From Arabidopsis thaliana (Eukaryota; Streptophyta; Magnoliopsida; Brassicales; Brassicaceae), in assembly GCF_000001735.4 (NCBI RefSeq), contig NC_003071.7:14731443-14795442 (forward strand): a DNA stretch of 64,000 bases. The letters are read 5' to 3'. Within the stretch, counting starts at the first letter, position 1. Each line of letters begins with the position of its first letter. The notes under the pieces are model-generated. The model did no database searches, was not told the origin of the DNA, and worked only from the letters and a program-made list of their open reading frames with translations. Made by a program: the position numbers and the translations under genes. This document shows positions 43,742 to 54,780 of the stretch, one piece after another.

Positions 43742-46700
43742 TTATACATAGAAAATCTGACCAACATTCAAAAGGCTCTCTTGAGGAACATTGTAGATAA
43801 CACTATGTTCTCTGCAAATCTTCCTAAGAAATGCATACACATAGTCAATCGCTATCTTCTTGTAGAACCTCGCTTCCCTCCTGGCTCGAACCACCGTGTT
43901 CCCCATTATGTGTACCACTCCTGCGTCCCTGCACCCGTTTATGAACTCCAGCTCGTCTACTCCACTCATCTGGCTCGACGCTGTCACTGTGTTGCTCACC
44001 CGTTTCACTGGGGTTATTGACTCTATCGAGTCAAATGTATCAAACGTTGCCAGATTCTCGTTCTCATTCCCATTCCCGAGCGTGTCTTTAAGCTGTTGCT
44101 GGCTTCCGCAGATGCTGTAGTCATCGGAATCCGAACAGCCTCCTTCCATCATCGATTCAAGGCGTACGTACAAGAAGAGGCTCTCAAAGAGGCGTTTTTC
44201 AAAGTCATCATCTTTCTTGTGCAAGTCTCTGTATCCGTACCTGTTAACAATGGACGACCAAATATGTAACAGTTAATACAAAGAGTGTTCAATCGACAGT
44301 AATCACCGCATAACACTATTTCAGATGGTTACCTTGCGACGCAACGGAACATGTGGAAATTTTTTGGACCAATCCTTTTAACGAGGAACCGCTCTTCCTC
44401 GGGTACGGTGTAAACTGGGAGGTTCTTGACGCATACGAACACCACAACTGAGTGAATGGCCGGTAGGTTTGTGATGAAATGAGAAAAAATATGAGGGACT
44501 CCACTAGCTAGTTCAGTGTAAACGAGGCCAACCCCCGGAACCCGAACAAGCCCAAGGCTAGGACCCAGACCGAGGATCCAAGCCATTGAGACTCTACAGT
44601 GCATTTCAAACTCATATCTCTTTAAAGTTCCGTAGTGCCATACCCACATGATGAGGAGAAAAGCTGCAGCGATCACGAGCGGTACCCAACCACCTTGGTC
44701 GATTTTGAAAAGCATGGCCGAGAAATAAGTGCACTCCACGACAAGTGAGAGCACGGTGAATATGAGAACCAGAACCCAATGGCAACGCCACACTAGGATC
44801 ATGATCAGCGTCATAAGCAGTGTTGTCACGAGCATGACGATCACAACTGCAGTCCCATAAGCGTTTCCTATCTGACTCTGGTTCTTGAATCCAGCGGTGA
44901 CAGCAATGCAAAGGATCATTAGGATCCAATTTATGTCAGGAACGTAAATCTGACCGAGGAATTTCCGGGAAGTATGCACCACTTTAACTCTTGGAAAGCA
45001 ACCATGGGCTAGAGCTTGCTTGACTAAGGAGAATGTTGCCGAGATAGTAGCTTGGCTCGCCACAATCGCTGCAGCGGTTGCAATAATGAACATTGGCCAA
45101 TACACACTTCCTGCAAAACACAAATGTGTACTTAAATCTTAACGTTTGTCTACACAGATTTGTATACGAAAGACGAACTTAACCGAAGAAAAAACCTGGA
45201 ATGGAACGGTAAAACGCATCAGCTACATGATCCGGATACCTCCTAATGTACGCAGCTTGTCCACTATAAGCCAAAAGAAGGCAAGGAAACACGATTACCG
45301 TAAAAGCGATTTGCACAGCTGAGACCGGAAAATGCGATAGATCAGCGAAGAGTGCTTCGATTCCTAACATTTTCATAGGCATGGCAAGAAAACGAAATAT
45401 ATCAAGATCAAGAAAATAAGAACTGTTGAAGAGCAGAATGAACTAGATTTTTGTTTCCTTACCTGTTATACTAAGCATAATGCCTCCAAGAGAGGTCCAA
45501 CGATCCCGACCTCCTCTCTTAAAATACCGATATATATAAACCGGAGAGAAAGCTTTCAAGACACTAGTATCATGTTTCCAGATATTGTACATACCAATAC
45601 TTGCGATAGAGAGAAACCAGAGGAAAACAATGGGCGCAAAAAGCCAACCAACCCGGTCTGTTCCATAATGCTGTACGCTAAACAAGCTGACTAATATCAC
45701 AACAGCAACAAAAACAACAACACCTGTAATAGTAACCACCAAACTTATGACTATTATTATTGACACCACGAGATGTTTCAGGATTAAGTTCAACGCATGT
45801 AAAAATGTTAAATACCATTGCTTATGTGAGGAAGGTTTACTCTTAGCCCACCAGCAGCTGAGAGAACTGCAAAAGCAAATGTTGACAAGTGAACATTTTC
45901 ATTACTCTTAGGCCTAAATCACATACTTGAAAGGGAAAATGAACTACATACCAGAAATAGCGGGAGTAAGGATACCATCGCCGATGACCATACACGTACC
46001 AACAAGAACTAAAATAAGAAGCGCCGTTTTTCTAGATGTCCGCTTTTCTAACCATCTTTTAGTCTTAGCAGCAAAGGAATGCTCATGGAACGTAGTGCGG
46101 CTGTAAGTAGTAAGCTCTTCATCAGTACGGTGTTGGTTCTGAATTGTTTTGACTTTGGCATGTCTACAGAGTAATGAATACAAAGCAAACGTCCCACCTA
46201 CAAAGACAATCAAGTCAGTAACACCGATTATAAAAAACAGAGGAAATAAAGCTTGTGAATTGAGGAAACACTACCTTGACCATTATCATTTGCTTTACAT
46301 ACAACGAAAACGTATTTGAGGAGAGGGATGAGTGTGAGTGAATAAATAATGAGAGATAGAGCTCCAATGATATCTTCTGGATCTTTGATCCCATGAGGAA
46401 ATGTATTGTAGAAAACATATAGAGGAGATGTCCCTAAATCACCATAAACAACACCAAGACTCTGAAATGAAAGCTGCAGAAGTAGAAGAGCCGAGAATTT
46501 CTGCAAAAATGTTGTTATTGTTATGTCATCGAAACTCTAACATGATCAGAGACAAGAAATGGAAATGAATCTGTAATAAAAAAAAATGATACCTTTTCTC
46601 TGTACATGTTTCTAAGTCGACCAGCTTCTTCATCCATGGATTGATCAAGCTTCTGGTCCAAATCCCACATGCTACCTCTCTCATCACTCTCTTCTTCATC

Positions 46701-46742
46701 AATCTCACCACCCATCGTTGCTGCTTCTACTCTTGCCGCCAT
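43742..46742 (-). CDS. KUP11: potassium transporter KUP11 (KT/HAK/KUP family)
   Basis: Eight exons in transcript order: 46742-46593, 46500-46275, 46197-45952, 45866-45816, 45723-45463, 45363-45196, 45110-44333, 44240-43742, giving 792 residues. An acidic cytosolic start leads into the family signature [19 protein letters not shown] (about 66-84). About 12 membrane segments and a long cytosolic C-terminus follow. [10 protein letters not shown] and [16 protein letters not shown] are conserved pore-region blocks. It is expected to move K+ (with H+) across plasma membrane or tonoplast. The exon 6 donor is ambiguous: a second in-frame donor 12 bases later (ending exon 6 at 45184) would add Phe-Phe-Phe-Gly and give 796 residues. 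The shorter form is chosen from family alignment. Recalled as At2g35060. Confidence 0.92.
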
Positions 46743-49700
46743 TTAAAACTACTTTTGATTCTAACACAATAAAAACCAACCTTCCTCTCAAGACCAGATC
46801 TTTTTACACAAGCAAAACCTGAATTGGTTTCGAATCTTTAAAAAAGGTAAAACTTTCACAAACAAGAAAGATTGTTCAAGAAAAAGAAAAGTTCCTAAAG
46901 AGGAATGTCGTAAGAGCTTACATATACTAATTACAATAACTGCCAAAAAAATTTGAGAAAAGATATCGAAATACTAGCTAATATATCGTGTTAATTAACA
47001 AGCAGCCAAAGATAATCAGGAACATGTAACAATCAAACAAGTATCAAATAAAAGAATATGCCAAAAAAATCAAAACTTCAACAGTAAACCCAGCAAAACT
47101 AAACAAAAATCAATAAACAACACTTAGAGAATTCCAAAAACCAACCCCGACATTATTTCTATGGAGGATAAACACAACGAACTGGAAAAATTATGTCTTT
47201 ATATAAGAAAACAGATTCTCACTGTTCCATCGGTGGGTCCTGTTCGATTCAGGACCATCGAATAAAAGAATATAACACTGAAATAAAACGAGGACTATTG
47301 AAGTTACCAGAACAAAATAGAGTTTCCCTTTTACAGAGTTATGTTGTTCTCTGGGGAATTGAGAAAGGAGAAAGGAAGAAAACGCAAGAGAGAGCTGCGT
47401 TTTGACTTCTCTTTCTCTGCAGCTGATTAGAGAGTAAAAAAGATACAGGCAAATTGAGAATTCTATAGAGAGAAAGAGAGAGACAAAGTACGCATATGAT
47501 TCTGATTTCTGACAGATATGAACGTGGAGAGTTTTTATTGGAACTATCGAAGAAATTATTTAACTAGTGTTCTGACTGAAAGTACAATTCTTTTTACCCA
47601 CTCAAAAACTACTCTGCGTTTTTATTGGGGAAAAAAAAATCAAGTTCAAAAAGGGCAAATAAACTGATTAGTATGATGATGTAAAAAAAAGATGAAGAAG
47701 ATAAAATTTAGAGCTATTTCACTGGATCAATTTTTCACAATAAACGGTGGGAATAAGCACCATCACCAGAGTGGGGTCAGATGTAGTTTTGGTAGAAACA
47801 TTTGGTTTTTCAAGATTGCATTAAAGCTACCTAAAAGAAGTAGTGATTTGGGTTTGGTGAATAATAATAAATGATGAAAGAAAACACTTCGTTTTCAAGA
47901 TGTGCATAGTTACCTAAACCAAATTTCCAAGTAGAAGCCGATGAAACAATTGTTGATGTAAATGGTTGAAACTTGCGTTTAAAAGTTGAAATGACCCAAT
48001 TCACAGTCTTAAAACATATGTTTACAATCGGGTGGTTGGATTTTTTATAAGGCTTATAGTTTAAGTTGTTAAAAATTTATATATTATAAACTTAGGTTTT
48101 AATTCAAGAAAATTGACAAGTATTAGTGGTTTGTGTGCTAGTGTTCTCACTATATCATTGGATTCAAATATACATTCATATGTATGTAGCTGAAAAAAAA
48201 TATAAAAAAATAGTATATAAAGTATTGTAATGAAATGAATGAATTTATCCAAAAAAAAGTATTGTAATGAAATGTAACCGTCAACAAATTTCACCAACGG
48301 AAAATATCAAAAGCTGATTATGTGAAAAAGTGATTTTTAATTTTATTTTATCGTTCTTTGAATTCTAAACTGGTTATTAGATCTATATTATAGTATTAGA
48401 TTTACCAGACATGTTTTCGAGTAGATAATGATATTGGTTGGAGTCTTGGAGGGAAAAAAAAAGAAGTTCTATGGATGCCAAACGTTTATTTTGGCAAATT
48501 TTAATCGTCGTTCAATTGTTTTGACCTTACGAACGTTTTTACCTATAAAAAGATTAAGAACGTTTGATATATAAAGAAACATTGACCGGGTTAACAAAAG
48601 TAATTTGTCTAATTTGGGTAATTAAACATGTCACGCCAGGTGATCCCGTACTTACCCTTTTAGGCAACAATAATTTAATATAGTCCTTTTAATAGGTGCA
48701 CCCAAAAAAAAAAGTCCTTTAATTTATTAGACCCCTAATTTCAAAAATTGACATTTTCTGTAGAAAAAGATATTCAGAAGATTCATAGCAAGATCAGTTG
48801 GATCCAAGAAAATGGTTTATTAACATTGAATAGACCTGAAGTTCATCAAAATACATTCCAGATAAATACAGTAAGTATTACATGACAAAAGCCTCACATT
48901 ATTTAAACTAAGAGAATCACAATGGAAAGTTGTAGCCCTGTGTAGGGTAATACATATATTCTTTGTCACTGATTTTATCGATTAGTTATATAATATTTAT
49001 ATTTGTATATTCTTTGTCATAGCATCATTTATCAAGAAGTTCAAAGATTCACGAAAAGATCGAACTTTCAATTATATATTCACGTTATTATCAATTACTA
49101 TTGAACCATTTATCAAACAAAAACAATAAAATATCCAAATTATATTGGACCATCCCATCCGTAATGCTGAACCAAGTTTCCTTTAAGTCTACTTTGGTTG
49201 TACATGCACATGAGATTTTGTTTTTGTAATAATCTCCATCACGTTCATTAGAAAATAAAAATAAAAATAATCTCCGTCACATGGTTACGTTAAAGTCTTT
49301 GTAGGTACTTAAAAAAAAGTCTTTGTAGATATAAAAAGCAATATAACAGCTTTAAAAACTATGATTGGAATCTTAGGAAAAAAAAAAAAAACGATGATTA
49401 GAATTATTATTTTTATTGTTTGTTGATACAGAGTATTTTCATTGAGATCTTTAGTAAAGCTTTCCTACAAATTAAACTTGAGTCCAAATTTCAGATCTCT
49501 ATTCTTTTCGAATCATTTTTTTCTTTCATATTTGTTTATACATAGATTAATTACCTCATACGTATATTCCATACGTTGCATGCATCTCGCTTACACACTT
49601 GAATTCCGAAATAATGTAATGGCGTGGCGTGTTGACAATTCATAAATAGTCCAAAATTAAGTTACCAACCAAAAATAAAATTTAAAAAGTAACAACGTGC

Positions 49701-52075
49701 AAGTTTTAATCTGATATAACTAGTTTGTGCTAGATAATAGAATTTCATTTTAATCGAATGTCATATCCCAAAAATACCACAACAAATTGATCATTTTGCC
49801 TTCATGTAATAATGATATGGTCGCGTATATATGTGGCTATTATGCGATAGGTGAACTCACGTGGTTGTATGTTAAATATAAACAATACGACAGCTGGTAC
49901 GGATTACTAATGATGTATATGTGATTATGTGGTCCTCGTCCTTATTAACATATACCGATCCAAGATTCGAATAACATTAAACATTAAATCTCAAACTAAA
50001 ATGCTAGTGTAAGTGCTTGTCAAAATTCAAAACACCACAAAATTTTATGGGTACCAAGATCTACAAAGAGATACACACATTCAAACGAGTCAAGATGTAA
50101 AGGACCTGTAAATATGTTGAAGTTGAGATACTTAAATGTCATTACAAAACCTCTAGTAGATTTTTCTATCTACTCATATAGGTATGTATATCATGTATCC
50201 AATCATTAGTCATAGTAAAATTAGACCCTAAGAGATCACGAGCATCTTTTAGAAGCTCAATGAAGAACGGCGGGATAAGTCTTATGTAGTGTTCCCCTTC
50301 ATTGTATGGTCAACCTTGGTATCATGGGCGTCCACAGCCTCTCACTTCGTATGTATAACCTCGTGTATGTGAACATGTTATTAAGACTAGGGTTGGCAAA
50401 TTATATGTTAGATATATGCTTTGATTTGGTATTTCATGTGATTCGATCCTAAAAAAAATAGATGTTCGATATGATTTAAAGCAACACAAATGGTAAAATA
50501 TATAGTATGTTTTCAACGAAACAAATCACAAATACTTACTTCAAAAAAATCTGATGTTCTTTAGCATGTTCAAATAGAGCGGTCGCTCAAGGTTCTGATT
50601 CAAACAAAAATCTTGAAATTTTGTATGAATATGCTTATAAATTAGGAACTATAACTCTCACAAACTACCAAATCTTTAATGAAAAAAATTTGAACATATA
50701 ATACAAATAGTTTGAGAAGATAAATATCAAAGATTTGGTATATCGCTAGCTAGATATGTTAGGTATTCCTTTTGTCTGAAAATGTGAACCAGCCATACTT
50801 TGAAGAAGTTCTCGAAAAGAAGAATTTTCTTCCCCACATTTGTCTAAATTATGTTTGGTCCATGATAGCAAAATGAATAGTATCCTAATTAAATTAAGAG
50901 ACATAATAATTGATAAGTAAAACTTATATGTAAAGACGACAAAAAAGAAACATACTATTTGTACAAAATTCATTTATTCATGTCGTGTATTTATTCGTAC
51001 GTGTTTTCGTATTCGCAGCTGCAACTAGTTTTGTTATCATATGTGATGTGTGTGTGAGTGTGATGTGATGCGATGATGAAAATCACATCGGATTTTAATA
51101 ACACGTAGTGCGATCTTACTGGTGATGGATGACCCATGTGCCTGCAACGATGACTCGCGGGTCAGACCTACTAGAATAGAACCCAACATTGATACGCATA
51201 AATATATACACATTATAAATATATGGAGGTATATTTAGTTTACAAATATATTTAGGTTTCATATATTTATCGATATAGTCACAGGTATGCGATATGCGGA
51301 GGATTACGAGAACTATACAATATTTATATTAATAATGATTTGTCAAAATGAGTAAAATTTCCACGAGCTTATCATTCCGGAACAAGCTAGGCATAATTTT
51401 TTCTCAGGAGCTAGAGGATCAAAATGTTTTGGGTTATTGATACGTTCCAAATTTTGGATTTTCGATCCGTAAAGATTTTTGGATTCTATCCAAACCAAAC
51501 CAAAATCCGAAAAATTTAATGTATGATCTGTTTGGGTAATTTTAGCATCCCAATCCGAACCAAATTGATTAATGTATGATCTGTTTATAGGTATATGTTG
51601 TTTATGCAATCTGTTTGGATTTTTGAGAAAGCAGTTTTGGGTTTCGGAATTTATTCCCACGCTTATCTGTATTGTGATTATTGATTAACAAGGATATACG
51701 TCAATCAATAAATAATTATAGTCATAATTACACCCAAATAAATAAATAATGGGATTCTTGTAAACCTATTTTTTTATTTTTTGGTAAACACGTGAAAGAT
51801 TTGTAAACCTACTTTATATAAGTACTTCCATCTCTTTGTCTTTGTTACAATTTGAATCAGAGAGAAATTAAGAAGCGAAAAACAAAGAACGAGAGGAGGC
51901 GAGAGGTATAGAAGAATATTCCTTGTGATTTGTGAAGCAAGCCTTTTGTTTTTGTTTTGTGAGTATCCGATCTTCCTCTTCTTTCTCTTGGTCATAGGGT
52001 TTAGGGTTTCGTTAGTCATACGTTAACAAATAAATTAATTTCGATTGTTCACTCTTTCCACGCGCTAGAGTCATC
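46743..52075. other. 5.3 kb gene-poor interval
   Basis: The first about 800 bases are the KUP11 leader and promoter (purine-rich, GAGAGA-like runs at 47466-47480). The rest is AT-rich with no intact gene. On the minus strand about 50,190-50,320 reads protein-like for roughly 40 codons (EGEHYIRLIPPFFIELLKD) but is too short to assign. At 51,400-51,660 a stretch rich in CCAAACC/CCGAACC phrases carries the 17-mer TAATGTATGATCTGTTT twice (51,519 and 51,570), typical of decayed repeats. The last 300 bases are the promoter and leader of the next gene. Confidence 0.45.
51789..51822 (+). promoter_or_regulatory. G-box and TATA box upstream of DUF1640 copy A
   Basis: A CACGTG G-box at 51790-51795 is followed by TTTATATAAG at 51813-51822, about 255 bases before the ATG at 52076. 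A transcription start near 51,850 is likely. Copy B lacks this promoter: its similarity to copy A begins only around the CGTTAACAAATAAATT block shortly before the ATG. Motif-based inference. Confidence 0.45.
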
Positions 52076-53066
52076 ATGGCAATGCTTAAGCGCACGATTA
52101 GCATCGTAAGAATCGGAAGAGGTCTGAGTTATCGTTCACTTTCTTCCGGGAACCATGTCGACAAATTAGGAATGGTTAAGGCTCTAGAGGCGATCAACGT
52201 ACCCTCAACACAAGCGGAGGCATTAACCGGCGCAATCACCAGTGGCTTTGAGTCGGTGATGGGGAAGGTTAAAGCCGACATCGCCAAATCCGAGGCAATT
52301 CTTCTTTTCCAAACTTTCGTTAATTATTAGTACTGGTATTCTCACTATTACTACAGGAAGTCAGGAACATATGATGGATCGTGTGTAGAGATCTGTTTTC
52401 TAGTATATCTTGTGTTGTGAACTTAATTATCCTTAGAAACGGTTAAGGTATCTTGTGTTGATGACAAGTGTCCAGAAGTATAGATGTCTTTGTTAATATC
52501 TTGTGTTGTTATCTCCATGGCGTACGTGATAAATACTCATTTAGTTTTCTCACTTAAGGAATGCTAGAAGATCTGTTTCTTTTTTCAACCTAATTAGTGT
52601 TCTTCATTGTCTTTTTTTGTGTATAGGAGTATAAATCAACTCGTGTTGCAGAAGAGTTTCGAAAAATGCGAGCCGATATTGAAAAGATGCGAGCGGATAT
52701 TGCTACAATACAAGCAGAGGAGAGGTATTAAATTTGACTCGCTTTTTAATATTTGTTTTTGTCCCATTTAAACTTAGACCTTTCCTTTGAAACAGGTGTG
52801 ATCACGATAACCACATACACAAAGTTGAGCAGGTATAGCTTTTTTTTTCCTAGCTCTATCCATTTATTTTACACTCGTTATTACTTGAGATTAGTCTTTA
52901 GATCGGAAATCAGAAGAAGTAATATATGTTTTGGGTATTTCAGGGTTTTAACGAGTTAAAAGATGAGTTCGACGCAACAAAATATAAGATCGTGAAGTAT
53001 GCTATATATACACTGATCCCTGTGGCAGCAGCTGAAACTGGTATGCTTTTCTCGATGATATACTAG
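52076..53066 (+). CDS. DUF1640 / MCUR1-like small mitochondrial protein, copy A
   Basis: Four exons: 52076-52318, 52627-52724, 52796-52832, 52944-53066, giving 166 residues. A basic Ser/Arg presequence (MAMLKRTISIVRIGRGLSYR) fits mitochondrial import. The order VDKLGMVKALEAINVPSTQ, EALTGAITSGFESV, a coiled coil (VAEEFRKMRADIEKMRADIA) and TKYKIVKYAIYTL at the C-terminal helix matches DUF1640/CCDC90 proteins, whose animal member MCUR1 regulates the mitochondrial calcium uniporter. The protein is short for the family, with a reduced coiled coil. The C-terminal hydrophobic segment carries a Glu (AAAETGML), so membrane insertion may be weak. Splicing at exon 1 uses GTTAAT; reading through instead gives an 84-residue protein ending FVNY. 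Duplicate of 60745-61588. Confidence 0.75.
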
Positions 53067-54780
53067 CGACGTTATCGGATCTTTGGAAGGAATCTAAAGA
53101 GTTCCGAGCGACGAAAATCAACTGACTCAAACATATCCCCCCAACTAGAATGACTCGTGGACTTTGTTTGGTTTTGTGCTTTTTTCATTGACATTGGTTT
53201 TATGCTTTTGCAAAGTAACTCTTATGCCTCCAGTACCATCACCTTAGTCCAAAAGGAAGTCCACTTTTAAAAAATTCAACTTTTTCACTTATACTTGCAC
53301 TTATATTTTCTGAAAAAGAAATAGAATTAAAATTACTGGTAGTGACTTGTTTTGGCGGCCTCAATATACACGTCGTACTGTACTCATCCTATAACTACAT
53401 TACATCACTCGTAACAGCTGATAAACAAGTTTCTGTCCCCAATGTTTATTGATTGCTCTCCTCTCAGCTGCAAGCTGCAGATATATGTTGACAAGTTTCA
53501 GAAACACAACAAACACCGTCCATTTAGGCGCAGTTCACATGCGAATTCAATATCAAACTTGTATAGACAAGTGACGATAGAACAATACGGAGCTCCCCTT
53601 TGAAAGGAGTTGAAAACGTGTAAGTAGCACAATAATTAGTATTTCAAAATAAAAGCATGCATTGATATTTGAAAGGAGTTGGTCTCGTTCCCATCAAAGT
53701 CTTATCTCCTGATAAGCTTTTAAACTTAAATTAAAAAACAGGTCAGACAATCTACTGCCACCTGCCTCAACCATGGGATAGATAAATGAAACCTGAGAGA
53801 TATTCATCATGTAAATTCACCGGATTTCACTCAATAGTCCTTGACAGTTGAGACTGCATTTGTTTATGCATGTGGGAAACATTCTATTCAAATTTGCTTA
53901 TGATTATTATGCATGTCCGCCCATACGTACGGTGAGTTCTCGTATACCAATCATATCTACAAGCTAAACAGTTACAATCAGAAATAAAAGATTAACATTT
54001 TTCCATAAAATAATTCTTAGCACCCTAATCTCTAGAACTAAAATTACTAATGGTAAATGTAAAACCAATGGTCTTTGTGAAATAATTACTTGTTAATTTA
54101 GTTCAATTCCGCAATTCATATTTTTTTAAAAAAAATTGTGAAATAATTTAGTAAATTAATATGTTTCGAATAATTGATGTTTAGAAGGTATTATAATTTT
54201 GTGTTAGTGTATAATTCTAAGAAAATTAAATTTTATAATTTGTTGAATTGATTTTGATGATTTTTAAATTGGTGTTTCAATTACACTTTTCTAGTAATTA
54301 TCTTCTATATATCAAAGAGAGAATAATTCTCGTTGATATGACAATCCCATATTTTTCTCACTTCTTGTTATTAATTTTTTAAAAAATTCTACTACAAAAA
54401 AGTTGTATTTTTAAAATGTACACTTATATTAGTAGGATTTTTTATAATAAAAAAAATCAGATAGCTTTAAAAATGTACACTTGTTTTGAAGAGAAGAAAA
54501 CAAAAGAGATGCAAAATCGCTGATAACATTGTAATCTGCCACCGTCTCTGAAGCTGCATTCGACCACTGAACCTCTTGAGGGTTTGATTAGATATACCCA
54601 TTTTACTGTTTTCTTTGTCCGAGTGAAAGTCTGAAGCTTTATATCTTATGATGCTTATGGAGAGCTCTTTGTTCTGTTGTGTGCTCTATTCCTGATAAAA
54701 CCATGTGATGCTTGCTGGTTGATAGCTTCAACTGATTGGGCCTTTCCGTTAATTCGGGATGTTAGCAACTAGCACAGTAA
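53067..54780. other. 3' flank of DUF1640 copy A and AT-rich spacer
   Basis: The first about 500 bases (to about 53,560) are shared with the flank of copy B. A TTTGAAAGGAGTTG phrase recurs at about 53,600 and 53,678. Then comes very AT-rich DNA to 54,480. No gene seen. Confidence 0.4.

Noticed and set aside
50190-50320. Protein-like stretch on the minus strand (EGEHYIRLIPPFFIELLKD)
   Set aside because: Only about 40 codons, no start, no neighbouring exons recognised; mentioned in the spacer entry but not called a gene.
51400-51660. Repeat of TAATGTATGATCTGTTT as a possible array
   Set aside because: Only two copies about 51 bases apart inside a decayed AT/CCAAACC-rich stretch; not CRISPR-like and too few for a tandem array.
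54300-54480. Helitron-like 5' terminus (TCTATATATCAAAGAGAGAA)
   Set aside because: The start resembles Arabidopsis ATREP-type Helitrons, but no 3' hairpin with CTRR end was found and the region is simple AT-rich DNA, so the match may be chance.
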